The notes beneath the pieces are model-generated. The model had not been told where the DNA came from, did not search any database, and saw nothing but the letters and a program-made list of their open reading frames with translations. From an uncultured Sunxiuqinia sp. (GTDB taxonomy: Bacteria; Bacteroidota; Bacteroidia; Bacteroidales; Prolixibacteraceae), in the NCBI RefSeq assembly GCF_963678245.1, contig NZ_OY782770.1, positions 1,302,001-1,366,000 of the forward strand: a stretch of DNA of 64,000 nucleotides. The letters run 5' to 3'. Each line of letters opens with the position of its first letter. The stretch's first letter is position 1. Below, piece by piece: positions 36,173 through 44,625 of the stretch. Made by a program: the position numbers and the translations under genes.

Positions 36173-36231
36173 AATTAATGTTTAACCTGTAGCCGTATTC
36201 TAGGACTAGACATAAACTGAACATCAAAACA

Positions 36232-37677
36232 ATGAGAAACATAAACATAATCCTTTTAGTCCTATTGTTTGGAATTTTTTCTTGTTCAAGCCGAGAACAA
36301 GACAATAAAGGAACTTCTACTGATTGGGAAGGTTTGCTAAAAGTAAACGAACTTGAGCTGAAATTAATTTTTAAATTAAACAACGAGAGATGTTTATTGG
36401 ATGTTCCAGCTCAAGCTGTTCAAGATTATCCATCATCAAAGTATGAGATATTTGGAGACAGTATCAAAATTACTTTTTCAGGTATGATGAAAGCCAGCTT
36501 TGTTGGAATAAATCAAAAAGATACATTGATTGTTGGGAAATGGACACAAATGGGTAAAATCTATCCGATAAATTTAAAAAGAAAAAGAGAGTATTTAAGA
36601 ACTCAAAATCCAACACCGCCGTTCCCTTACAATGTAGAAAATGTCTCGTATTTCAATGAGGATAAAAGTATCAAATTTGGTGGCACATTGACAACCCCAA
36701 GAGAGGAAACTAACTATCCGGTTGCCATACTTATTTCAGGTAGTGGTCAGGAAGACCGAGACGAAACGTTATTTGGACATAAACCGTTTCTTGTAATTGC
36801 AGATTACCTGACACGTCAGGGAATTGCCGTCTTACGCATAGATGACAGAGGTGTCGGTCAGACAACAGGAAAAGAAACTTTGGTAAACGCAACTTCCCTT
36901 GACTTTGCAATGGATGTAATCGCTGGAATTGAATATTTAAAAAATAGGAAAGATATTAATCCTGACCAGATTGGACTTATTGGACACAGTGAAGGTGGAC
37001 TTATTGCTTCTATAGTTGGAGCGAAAAGGAATGATGTTGCATTCATTGTTTCATTAGCTGGCGTAGGGGTTAATGGCGAAAAATTAATACTATCCCAAAT
37101 TGAAAAATCACTTCAACTAACAGTTACCAGTCCTTCTATTGACACTATTATGGTATTCGAAAAGAAAGCCATTGATATAATTAATCAGGAACGTACTGAC
37201 AGGCTTGCAGAAATAACCATTATGCAACAGTTAATGGGGAAAAGAATAACTAATCAAGATTCAATCGTTAAAAAATATTTCGGCATGGAAATAAAAGACG
37301 GTTTTGAATCATATAATTTTAAGACATTAGGAGAACGTTACAAAAGGTTGATGTTACCATGGTACAGATATTTGCTTTCGTATAATCCGGAAGAGTTTTT
37401 ACCTAAGATAAAAGCACCTTTCTTAGCATTAAATGGAGAAATGGATAAACAAGTGTTAGCTGATTTAAATTTAAATGGCTTCAAAAATACATTTGACGAA
37501 TGTGGAAAAGGAAACTATAAAACAATCAACTATTCTGGATTAAACCATTTTTTTCAACATTGTAAAACAGGTTATTACGACGAAGTTGAAACGATAGAGG
37601 AAACAATATCACCAGAAGTATTAAATGATATATCAGCATGGATAAAAGAACAAATAGGAAAAAATAACACCCCATAA
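36232..37677 (+). CDS. alpha/beta hydrolase lipoprotein (cassette 7)
   Basis: 481 residues. The lipobox is at FGIFSC18; an N-terminal beta domain (about 30-125) is followed by an alpha/beta hydrolase fold. The nucleophile is Ser253 in LIGHSEGG, the acid is probably in LALNGEMDKQV, and the histidine lies in SGLNHFFQH. DDRGVGQ is the usual turn before the elbow. Serine esterase or peptidase of unknown substrate at the cell envelope. Its stop codon lies in the recombination box (ACCCCATAAC). The IS3 element upstream separates it from its cassette edge. Confidence 0.85.
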   Translation: MRNINIILLVLLFGIFSCSSREQDNKGTSTDWEGLLKVNELELKLIFKLNNERCLLDVPAQAVQDYPSSKYEIFGDSIKITFSGMMKASFVGINQKDTLIVGKWTQMGKIYPINLKRKREYLRTQNPTPPFPYNVENVSYFNEDKSIKFGGTLTTPREETNYPVAILISGSGQEDRDETLFGHKPFLVIADYLTRQGIAVLRIDDRGVGQTTGKETLVNATSLDFAMDVIAGIEYLKNRKDINPDQIGLIGHSEGGLIASIVGAKRNDVAFIVSLAGVGVNGEKLILSQIEKSLQLTVTSPSIDTIMVFEKKAIDIINQERTDRLAEITIMQQLMGKRITNQDSIVKKYFGMEIKDGFESYNFKTLGERYKRLMLPWYRYLLSYNPEEFLPKIKAPFLALNGEMDKQVLADLNLNGFKNTFDECGKGNYKTINYSGLNHFFQHCKTGYYDEVETIEETISPEVLNDISAWIKEQIGKNNTP

Positions 37678-37808
37678 CAATTTGCAAATTGCATTGCGGG
37701 TGCAGTGCGGTGCGTTGTCTCTGCTCCTTTCTTGACCGTCATGTCCTACCGGACACTGACGCTCTTCGAAATCCGCAACGACAACTTGCAAGTGACCGTT
37801 AGCAACAA
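37669..37808 (+). repeat. attC-like site 7 (type B)
   Basis: Starts ACCCCATAAC, which complements the left edge of cassette 7 (GTTATGGGGT) 10 of 10 although an IS3 element now lies between the two. Arms TTTGCAAATTGCATTGCGGG and CCGCAACGACAACTTGCAAG. Ends ACCGTTAGCAAC, predicted crossover after G37798. Confidence 0.78.
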
Positions 37809-37884
37809 GTTTAAATGACCGAAGCACTCAAAAAATATTATGATTTTATGTGATATTTTTCTTTATCCGCGAATAATGAATTAA

Positions 37885-38394
37885 ATGATTAATGATTCAA
37901 AATTGGAAAAAGAAAAATTCATAGAGATTATTTCAACAAACAAGAATCTGTTGTACAAAATATGCAATTCGTATTGCCAAAATTCCAGCGACAGGAAAGA
38001 TTTAGAACAAGAGATTCTTATGCAATTATGGAAAAACATAAAAAATTTTGACGGACGCGTCAAAATCTCAACATGGATTTACAAAGTTGCTTTAAATACG
38101 GCGATTTCAAATTATAGAAAAGACTGTAAACGAATTGATAAACCGAATGAAATTGACTGCTCAATTTTCTCTTTGCCCGATTTTGAATATGATTCTGAAC
38201 TTGACGAGAAAATCAAAATTCTGAGAAAACTGATAAATGGATTAACAAAACTTGACAAAGCTTTGATTCTTCTTTATTTAGACAGTTTTAAGCAGAAAGA
38301 AATTTCCGAAATTCTTGGTATTTCAGAAACAAATGTAGCTACAAAAATTAGTCGGATTAAAACAAACCTTAAAGAAAAATTTAGTAACTATTAA
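37885..38394 (+). CDS. ECF-type RNA polymerase sigma factor (cassette 8, first gene)
   Basis: 169 residues. Region 2 is LLYKICNSYCQNSSDRKDLE followed by EILMQLWKNI and STWIYKVALNTAISNYRK. Region 4 is LTKLDKALILLYLDSFKQK and EISEILGISETNVATKISRI. A promoter-specificity factor carried as cassette cargo is unusual, because once expressed it could act on host promoters. The gene ten bases later is its likely regulator. Confidence 0.85.
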   Translation: MINDSKLEKEKFIEIISTNKNLLYKICNSYCQNSSDRKDLEQEILMQLWKNIKNFDGRVKISTWIYKVALNTAISNYRKDCKRIDKPNEIDCSIFSLPDFEYDSELDEKIKILRKLINGLTKLDKALILLYLDSFKQKEISEILGISETNVATKISRIKTNLKEKFSNY

Positions 38395-38404
38395 ACTCAA
38401 AATC

Positions 38405-39022
38405 ATGGAATTAGAAGATTTTAAAAAAGCATGGTCGGAATATGATAATAAACTCTCAGAGAATTTAAAGACCAACAACGAACTCCTAAAAAGGATGAAC
38501 TTAAATAATGCTAAATCGTCGATGGATACGCCCAGACGATATGAAATGGTAAATGTGGTGCTTGGGTTTGCTTTTATTCTGTTGGTGATTAATTATGTAA
38601 TTAAATTTTCATCAGACTATAAATTGCTCATTTCAGGCATATTGACTTCGTTATGGGCTATTTCATCTTTTATTTTATCGGTTAGACTACTTAATTCTGT
38701 CACCAAAGTGGACTTTAATAAAGATTCAATTCTTAAAATCCAAAAACAACTTATCGAGTATAAAAAGAAATTCTTTGGAGCAAAACGGTTTATGACTTTC
38801 ACCGGACCTTTATTTGTTATCGTTTCTGTTCCATTAATATCAAGAGTTTTAGTAGGAGTAGATATTTTTAAATTCCCAAGTGTCTATATTATTGCTGTTG
38901 CAATGGCATTATTAATTGGATATCCCGTGTCTGTTTGGATAAATAAAAATTGGTATGAAAATAAGATAATTGATACTGATAAATTTTTAGACGAATTAAA
39001 TAGCTTTGAGAAAGAAAAATAA
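38405..39022 (+). CDS. membrane protein, probable partner of the cassette sigma factor
   Basis: 205 residues. An N-terminal cytoplasmic helix pair (ELEDFKKAWSEYDNKLSEN...) is followed by two membrane hairpins: about 58-98 (VVLGFAFILLVINYVIKF, then LISGILTSLWAISSFIL) and 135-180. The N-terminal segment of this kind (about 45 residues before the first membrane helix) is common in Bacteroidota proteins encoded after ECF sigma genes and would bind the sigma. It is not FecR-like. Function as anti-sigma factor is inferred from position. Confidence 0.6.
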   Translation: MELEDFKKAWSEYDNKLSENLKTNNELLKRMNLNNAKSSMDTPRRYEMVNVVLGFAFILLVINYVIKFSSDYKLLISGILTSLWAISSFILSVRLLNSVTKVDFNKDSILKIQKQLIEYKKKFFGAKRFMTFTGPLFVIVSVPLISRVLVGVDIFKFPSVYIIAVAMALLIGYPVSVWINKNWYENKIIDTDKFLDELNSFEKEK

Positions 39023-39029
39023 AAAACCA

Positions 39030-39168
39030 GTTGCTAACACGGTACATATTGCAGGGCGGGGTTCGGTGGTACGCCAGCTGCGGATTCTCGTTTCGCAGTT
39101 CCGTGTCCTTCGGACAGGAACGCGCTCCGAAATCCGCCCCGACAACATGTACCAACCGTTGTACCCAA
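39030..39168 (+). repeat. attC-like site 8 (type A)
   Basis: Starts GTTGCTAAC, exact complement of the left edge of cassette 8 (GTTAGCAAC). Arms GGTACATATTGCAGGGCGGG and CCGCCCCGACAACATGTACC are near-identical to site 2. Ends ACCGTTGTACCCA, predicted crossover after G39158. Confidence 0.8.
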
Positions 39169-39190
39169 TTAGAGTGAATAAGTAACAGAT

Positions 39191-40690
39191 ATGAAAACAA
39201 TAACACTCATTCTAGTTCTGATCCTAATTAATGAATTTTGCTCATTAGGGCAATCACCCAACTTTCCATTTCCAAATCATACGCTTTATGCAGCAAGTCA
39301 CATTAAACCAAACAATTACTCTCAAGCAGAATTAGATAATCATACCCATTTATTTTATGATGAATGGAAACAAGAATACCTCAAAAACGACTGTGGAAAC
39401 ACCAATGAATATTATGTTCTTAGTGGAAATGGAGCAAAAACGGTTTCAGAAGCTCACGGTTATGGCATGATGATTACTGCTTATTTTGCTGGCTATGATG
39501 CAAATGCTCAAACTTATTTCGATGGTTTATATATCTATTACAAAGCACACCCCAGCAATATCAATAACAGCTTAATGGATTGGCAACAAATTACTTGCAA
39601 TGATGCTCCAAGTTCAGATGACGATGCTGCCAGTGATGGCGATATTGATATAGCCTTCAGTTTATTATTGGCTCATGCTCAATGGGGAAGTAACGGAACG
39701 GTCAATTATTTAGGTGAAGCAATAAACCTCATCAATGCTATAATGCAAGATGAAATAAATCAGACGACCTGGACAGTTAAACTTGGTGATTGGTGTGATG
39801 CAAGCGACCCAAGTTATTTTTATGGAACCAGACCTTCAGATTTTATTACGGATCATTTTAGATCCTTTTCATTTGCAACAAATAATACCAATTGGAATAA
39901 TGTAATTGATACATGCTATTCACTAATTGAAAATATGCAAACCAACTATAGTACTACAACAGGTTTAATTCCTGATTTTATTATAAATGCAAATACAACT
40001 CCAAGTCCGGCAGTAGCTAATTATTTAGAAAATATTTATGATGGAGATTATTATTACAATGCTTGCCGTGTTCCCTGGCGCTTAGGAACTGATTATTTAT
40101 TAAATGGCGATTTAAGAGCTAAGACCGCAATTAATAAAATAAATACATGGTTAATTTTGACAAGCGGTTCTAATGTCAACAACATATCAAACGGGTATTA
40201 TCTAAACGGAACAGCCATTTACAACTGGAACAATGCAACATTTGTTGGGCCTTTAACTGTTGCAGCCATGCTAAACATTTCAAATCAGACATGGCTAAAT
40301 AGTCTTTACGAAAATTTGTTCTCTAATAATGACTTAATTGATGGAGATTATTATTCCAACACAATAAAACTTTTATCAATGATTGTAATTTCAGGAAATT
40401 ATTGGTCTCCTGATAACGACATTTTAACTTCAGAGCAATCTTTTAGTAATTCAATTGATGTGATTGTTTACCCAACAATTGCTAATGAATCTGTAATAAT
40501 CAAAATACAAAATGAAGAAAATATTGAGAATAAACATTTCAGAATTACAGATGAGAATGGAAAAATATTGATTGATGATACGATACAAAATGACATTGTC
40601 GACATTTCATTTTTAGATTCTGGTGCATATTTTATCACCATTATTTTTAAAGACAAAGGAATGACAACTAAAAAAATTGTAAAAAAATAA
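39191..40690 (+). CDS. GH8 glycoside hydrolase with T9SS sorting domain (cassette 9)
   Basis: 499 residues. A signal peptide (to about 20) is followed by the GH8 alpha/alpha barrel: proton donor Glu87 in VSEAHGYGMMI and the acidic cluster ASDGDIDIAFSLL (Asp149-153). GH8 enzymes cut beta-1,4 glucans, chitosan or xylan with inversion. The last 80 residues (SIDVIVYPTIANESVIIKIQ, then ITDENGKIL and GAYFITIIF...KKIVKK) are a type A Por sorting domain, so the enzyme is exported by the type IX system. At 1.5 kb this is large for cassette cargo. Confidence 0.88.
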   Translation: MKTITLILVLILINEFCSLGQSPNFPFPNHTLYAASHIKPNNYSQAELDNHTHLFYDEWKQEYLKNDCGNTNEYYVLSGNGAKTVSEAHGYGMMITAYFAGYDANAQTYFDGLYIYYKAHPSNINNSLMDWQQITCNDAPSSDDDAASDGDIDIAFSLLLAHAQWGSNGTVNYLGEAINLINAIMQDEINQTTWTVKLGDWCDASDPSYFYGTRPSDFITDHFRSFSFATNNTNWNNVIDTCYSLIENMQTNYSTTTGLIPDFIINANTTPSPAVANYLENIYDGDYYYNACRVPWRLGTDYLLNGDLRAKTAINKINTWLILTSGSNVNNISNGYYLNGTAIYNWNNATFVGPLTVAAMLNISNQTWLNSLYENLFSNNDLIDGDYYSNTIKLLSMIVISGNYWSPDNDILTSEQSFSNSIDVIVYPTIANESVIIKIQNEENIENKHFRITDENGKILIDDTIQNDIVDISFLDSGAYFITIIFKDKGMTTKKIVKK

Positions 40691-40833
40691 CTGGGCACAA
40701 CAGGATTTGTAAATTGCATTGCGGGGGTTTTAGCGGTCTGACAAGTCAGACCACTCGCCCACTTTCCTGCAGGTCTGACACGATTTCTTCCAGAAATCCC
40801 GCCCGACCATATACAAGTGACCGTTGTGTGCAA
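40691..40833 (+). repeat. attC-like site 9 (type B)
   Basis: Starts TGGGCACAAC, 9 of 10 complementary to the left edge of cassette 9. Arms GATTTGTAAATTGCATTGCGGG and CCCGCCCGACCATATACAAG; a perfect hairpin GGTCTGAC-AA-GTCAGACC sits at 40735-40752. Ends ACCGTTGTGTGC, predicted crossover after G40823. Confidence 0.75.
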
Positions 40834-40887
40834 GTTAAAATACGTAATCATCATACTGACAGACTATAAAAAGGAAATAAATAAAGA

Positions 40888-41661
40888 ATGAGCAACGAAA
40901 AACAAACCATTCACGATTTTGACATAAATATTATTTATGAATATTTTTCAAATACGGAAAGACAAGGACCGGGAAATACGGAAGAGACACTAAAAGCACT
41001 AAGTTTCATAACGGGGCTTACTGAAAAGTCTAAAATTGCCGATATTGGTTGTGGAACTGGTGGTCAAGCAATGACACTAGGACAAAATACACCGTGCGAA
41101 ATTATTGGAATTGATGTGTGGCAAGATTTTATTCACAAGTTTAATCAAAATTCTATAAATCAGAATCTTCAAGACAGAGTAAAAGGCATTGTTGGAAACA
41201 TGAAAAATCTTCCGTTTCAAGAAGAAGAATTAGATTTGATTTGGTCGGAAGGTTCTATTTATAATATTGGATTTGAGCGTGGATTAAATGAATGGCGAAA
41301 ATTTCTGAAAATAGGCGGATATATTGCCGTTACAGAAAACACTTGGTTTCGTGACGAGCGACCTGATGAAATTCAAGAATTTTGGCAAAAGGCATATTCA
41401 GAAATAGATACAATCCCGAATAAAATTGCGCAAATGCAAAATGCGGGTTATTTATCGATTGCTACATATATGTTGCCAGAAGCTATTTGGACGGATTATT
41501 ATACAAAGCAGGCTTTGAATTTAAACTCTTTTTTAGAAAATCATAAAGGTAATAAAACAGCAGCAGAATTTGCTTCTTCCCAGCGACATGAAGCTGATTT
41601 GTACAACAAATACAAAAAGTACTATGGCTATATGTTTTATATTGGAAAAAGAATAAAATAA
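40888..41661 (+). CDS. SAM-dependent class I methyltransferase (cassette 10)
   Basis: 257 residues. Motif I is [16 protein letters not shown], followed by [11 protein letters not shown], and the region [18 protein letters not shown] corresponds to motif II of methyltransferase_11 proteins. The C-terminal third forms a lid. Small-molecule methylation is likely; the substrate cannot be read from sequence. It fills its cassette alone, 64 bases from the left edge. Confidence 0.85.
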   Translation: MSNEKQTIHDFDINIIYEYFSNTERQGPGNTEETLKALSFITGLTEKSKIADIGCGTGGQAMTLGQNTPCEIIGIDVWQDFIHKFNQNSINQNLQDRVKGIVGNMKNLPFQEEELDLIWSEGSIYNIGFERGLNEWRKFLKIGGYIAVTENTWFRDERPDEIQEFWQKAYSEIDTIPNKIAQMQNAGYLSIATYMLPEAIWTDYYTKQALNLNSFLENHKGNKTAAEFASSQRHEADLYNKYKKYYGYMFYIGKRIK

Positions 41662-41665
41662 AAAC

Positions 41666-41764
41666 CTGCACACAACAAAGTACATATTGCAGGGTGGGGT
41701 TCGGAGGTACACCAACTGCTCTTCGAAATCCGCCCCGACAACATGTACCAACCGTTGGCACCAA
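41666..41764 (+). repeat. attC-like site 10 (type A, short)
   Basis: Starts CTGCACACAAC; TGCACACAAC complements the left edge of cassette 10, 10 of 10. Arms match sites 2 and 8 but about 40 bases of the centre are missing (ACTGCTCTTCGAAATCC). Ends ACCGTTGGCACCA, predicted crossover after G41754. Confidence 0.78.
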
Positions 41765-41848
41765 TTTAAACCTCGCAGCATTTCATAAACAAATAGATTA
41801 AAAATTAGAGATTTAAGTTAAACTATCTCCTACTTTACGGATTGATAA

Positions 41849-42367
41849 ATGGATATTATAATTGAAACAAAAAGGTTGTTGATTAGAAAAATTAATAGCA
41901 ATGATTTAGAGTATCTACTTGAGATTTATAATAATCCTCAAAATATGATTTTCATTCCAAATTCAGATTTTAGATGGACTAAAGAAAAACTTAAAGAGAA
42001 ATACGATAAAATAAATCAAGATTACAAAAACGGTTTTGGAATATACGCTGTCCAGATTAAAAATAGCGATTTAATAATTGGAGAAGCTGGATTATTTAAT
42101 TCATTTCATGATTTAAAACATCTAGAGTTAGGATATATTCTCAATAATAGATTTTGGAGAAAAGGATATGGCTCTGAGATTTGTAATTCGTTAATTGATT
42201 ACGGATTTAGAAAATTAAAATTAGATAAATTAACAGCACGGATGTTTAAACAAAATATTGCATCGATTAAATTATCAGAGAGTTGTGGAATGAACTTGAT
42301 AAAAGAGGGACAAACTGATAACGGAGATGACTTTTGTGAGTTCGTGATTAAAAATATAGATTTATAA
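41849..42367 (+). CDS. GNAT N-acetyltransferase, RimJ/RimL type (cassette 11)
   Basis: 172 residues. ETKRLLIRKINSNDLEYLL is the usual opening of the RimJ-type GNATs, followed by LELGYILNNRFWRKGYGSEI (acetyl-CoA loop, R-x-x-G-x-G-like) and KLDKLTARMFKQNIASIKL with ESCGM. It transfers acetyl from acetyl-CoA to an amine, substrate unknown. Confidence 0.85.
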   Translation: MDIIIETKRLLIRKINSNDLEYLLEIYNNPQNMIFIPNSDFRWTKEKLKEKYDKINQDYKNGFGIYAVQIKNSDLIIGEAGLFNSFHDLKHLELGYILNNRFWRKGYGSEICNSLIDYGFRKLKLDKLTARMFKQNIASIKLSESCGMNLIKEGQTDNGDDFCEFVIKNIDL

Positions 42368-42401
42368 CAGATTAAATTAAAAAATGCCACAAAACATTTT
42401 T

Positions 42402-42515
42402 TATAGTTAACTGTGGGTACAGTGACAGTTTAAGCGTCACCGCCCAACTCAAGGGGATGTGTATGCGGAAAGGAAACCGCCCGGAAAACCACAGCTAACC
42501 ATACAATTTACCGTC
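42402..42515 (+). repeat. attC-like site 11 (type E, degenerate)
   Basis: Arms ATAGTTAACTGTGG and CCACAGCTAACCAT pair over 14 bases with two mismatches; GTGAC/GTCAC and GCGG/CCGC hairpins lie between. The edge boxes are eroded: the site ends ACCGTCTGTTTGTC instead of ACCGTT, and I could not match a box to the left edge of cassette 11. Confidence 0.5.
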
Positions 42516-42561
42516 TGTTTGTCAGCTGACAATAAAACACTATAAATAGAATTTAACGATA

Positions 42562-43101
42562 ATGAATACCTCTAAGAACATAAAAATAAAAAGCAATAGA
42601 CTTTTATTAAGACCATTTATTGAAAGTGATATTGAAAGTGTTTTCAAAGGGCTTTCTCACCCTGACATAATTAAACATTACGGAGTTAGTTTTGACAGTT
42701 TGGACGCGACTAAAGAACAAATGAATTGGTTTGCCGACCTTGAGAAAGAAGGAACGGGAATGTGGTTTGCTGTATGTTCATTAGATAATAAAACTTTTTA
42801 CGGTGCAGGTGGACTTAATGATTTGAGTAAAGAACATAAAAAGGCAGAAATCGGATTTTGGTTAATGACCGACTTTTGGGGAAAAGGAATTATGACCGAA
42901 GCTATGCCATTAATATGTAACTACGGATTTGATGAATTAGGACTACATAGAATAGAAGGCTTTGTCGAATCGGACAACACAAATTGTAAAAATGCAATGG
43001 CTAAACTTGATTTTCAACACGAAGGAACAATGAAAGACTGTGAAATTAAAAACGGGTATTTTATAAGTTTGGACATTTATTCAAAAATAAAAACAGAATA
43101 A
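42562..43101 (+). CDS. GNAT N-acetyltransferase, RimJ/RimL type (cassette 12)
   Basis: 179 residues. SNRLLLRPFIESDIESVFKG, KAEIGFWLMTDFWGKGIMTE (acetyl-CoA loop) and GLHRIEGFVESDNTNCKNAM with KLDFQHEG are the family blocks. It is clearly a different protein from the GNAT in the preceding cassette, not a recent duplicate. Confidence 0.85.
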   Translation: MNTSKNIKIKSNRLLLRPFIESDIESVFKGLSHPDIIKHYGVSFDSLDATKEQMNWFADLEKEGTGMWFAVCSLDNKTFYGAGGLNDLSKEHKKAEIGFWLMTDFWGKGIMTEAMPLICNYGFDELGLHRIEGFVESDNTNCKNAMAKLDFQHEGTMKDCEIKNGYFISLDIYSKIKTE

Positions 43102-43109
43102 AAAAGCCG

Positions 43110-43200
43110 AACACACAACAGTGGCTATAAGTAATTGCTTGCTCTCGCCTGCTTCTGAAAATACTTGCTGATTTTCAGTTTGGTGTTACTTGCAAAGTCA
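43110..43200 (+). repeat. attC-like site 12 (type C, truncated)
   Basis: Starts CACACAAC and shares the left arm (GTGGCTATAAGTAATTGCTTGC) and the CTGAAAATA...ATTTTCAG hairpin with site 1, but the right arm with GAGACCGTT is missing. The site therefore cannot form the full hairpin. Confidence 0.6.
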
Positions 43201-43262
43201 AACAAAAATCCTCCCAATTATCACATTAACAGGCAATTATATACAAATTTAAAACTAACGAT

Positions 43263-43877
43263 ATGAAAAATTTATTTCTTGTTTTAACCATTATTATTGC
43301 ATTCAGTTGCACTACTCAAAAACAAAACAACTTGTCAAATGACGAAACAATTAAAGAGTCGTTTAATTCAACCGAAATTAATGACTTGACAAAAATCCAA
43401 AGTTTTTTTGATAAGAGTATTGGTTTGACAGAGAATAAAAACCAAGAAAATTTGGAAAAAGTGTACACCTACTTTTTCCTGGAAAACTCTGACATTGAAA
43501 AAGCAGCAAACTTTAAACTATCGATTAATTTCAACGACCAAAAGGAACTTTATAATCAACTCGATGAAAAGACTTTTAATGACATTTGGGAAATTAGCTG
43601 GTCGAAAAAATGGAATTCGAATGACACCATAAAGCATGTTCAATTAAATCGTCAAGGCAAATACGTACAGTTTTTAAAGACATTTGGCGAGCAAGACAGT
43701 GTAATCAACAACTATTACAACTCGCTTGAGATAGCGGGAGATATTTCACCTGCAATGGTTGCAGACTTAGCAAAAAACTACAAAAATTATAACGTCAAAG
43801 ACCCGAAAATCAGACTAATAATTGCAATTCATTACTTGACAATAAATGACCAACTTGAACGAAAAGAAAAATATTAA
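43263..43877 (+). CDS. lipoprotein of unknown function (cassette 13, first gene)
   Basis: 204 residues. The lipobox is at IIAFSC16, then a low-complexity Asn/Gln/Glu linker and a mostly helical body (FFLENSDIEKAANFKLSINF, SLEIAGDISPAMVADLAKNY). No recognised domain. It lies 41 bases before the P-loop gene with no attC-like site between, so the two share a unit. Confidence 0.6.
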   Translation: MKNLFLVLTIIIAFSCTTQKQNNLSNDETIKESFNSTEINDLTKIQSFFDKSIGLTENKNQENLEKVYTYFFLENSDIEKAANFKLSINFNDQKELYNQLDEKTFNDIWEISWSKKWNSNDTIKHVQLNRQGKYVQFLKTFGEQDSVINNYYNSLEIAGDISPAMVADLAKNYKNYNVKDPKIRLIIAIHYLTINDQLERKEKY

Positions 43878-43918
43878 AAATCAGTGGTTACATCATATAA
43901 AACGAACCGAAATCGACA

Positions 43919-44512
43919 ATGATTAAACTGAAGGAAAATAATAATTTCTATGTCATAACAGGAGGTCCAGGAGTAGGAAAAACGACTTTATTGGAGAAGC
44001 TAAAAAAAACAAATTATGAAATTGTTCCTGAAATCGCTCGTGAATTAATAAAAGAACAGCAAAATAATAACGGAAAAGCTTTGCCTTGGAGAAACAAGAA
44101 CTTATATAAAGAAATGATGTTTGACCGTTCGATAAGGAGTTTTGAGGAAATTGAGAATAACACAAATAAAGAAAAACCGATTTTTTTTGACCGTGGATTT
44201 TTGGATGCTATCTGTTATGCAAAACTAATTGGATCTAAAATTAGTGAAAGGATGAAATCCTATGCGGAAAATTGGAGGTATAATAAAAATGTATTTATGC
44301 TTCCGCCTTGGCGAGAGATTTACGAAACCGATAACGAGCGAAAACAAGATTGGGAAGAAGTGATTTTAACATTTGAAAAGATGAGCGAAACGTACAAAAG
44401 TTATGATTATAAAATTATCGAAATACCCAAAAAACCTATAAGTGAAAGAGCCCGTTTTGTTTTGGAATTTATCGAACAAAATAGAATTAAAAATACGAAC
44501 GCACAACAATGA
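43919..44512 (+). CDS. P-loop ATPase, AAA_28/NadR-like (cassette 13, second gene)
   Basis: 197 residues. Walker A is GGPGVGKTT at 15-23; VPEIARELI and IFFDRGFLDAICYAK (Walker B-like DRG) follow, then PPWREIYETDNERKQDWEE, typical of predicted ATPase/kinase proteins of the AAA_28 group. It may phosphorylate a small molecule or nucleotide. The reading frame passes through the recombination box (CGCACAAC) and stops four bases beyond it. Confidence 0.8.
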   Translation: MIKLKENNNFYVITGGPGVGKTTLLEKLKKTNYEIVPEIARELIKEQQNNNGKALPWRNKNLYKEMMFDRSIRSFEEIENNTNKEKPIFFDRGFLDAICYAKLIGSKISERMKSYAENWRYNKNVFMLPPWREIYETDNERKQDWEEVILTFEKMSETYKSYDYKIIEIPKKPISERARFVLEFIEQNRIKNTNAQQ

Positions 44513-44616
44513 TTATAAGTAATTGCTTGTTCTTGCTGATTTTCAGCATGGTGTATACTTGCTAAATTAAGAGCCAAACCACGCAACTACTCAAAATCGA
44601 AACCGTTAGGGGGGCA
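44498..44616 (+). repeat. attC-like site 13 (type C, short)
   Basis: Starts ACGCACAAC; arms GATTATAAGTAATTGCTTG and CGCAACTACTCAAAATC; the central hairpin is reduced to GCTGA-TTT-TCAGC. Ends ACCGTTAGGGGGGC, predicted crossover after G44605. Confidence 0.7.
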
Positions 44617-44625
44617 TTTAAAAAG

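Larger units (their letters stand above)
34912..36206 (+). mobile_element. IS3-family insertion sequence inside cassette 7
   Basis: Imperfect terminal inverted repeats of 20 bases, GTCCTAAAATATGTCTACAC at 34912-34931 and its partner at 36187-36206, match at 16 positions. Two reading frames lie between. It sits between the left edge of cassette 7 (GTTATGGGGT at 34891) and that cassette's cargo gene. I could not see a clean target-site duplication. Confidence 0.85.
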
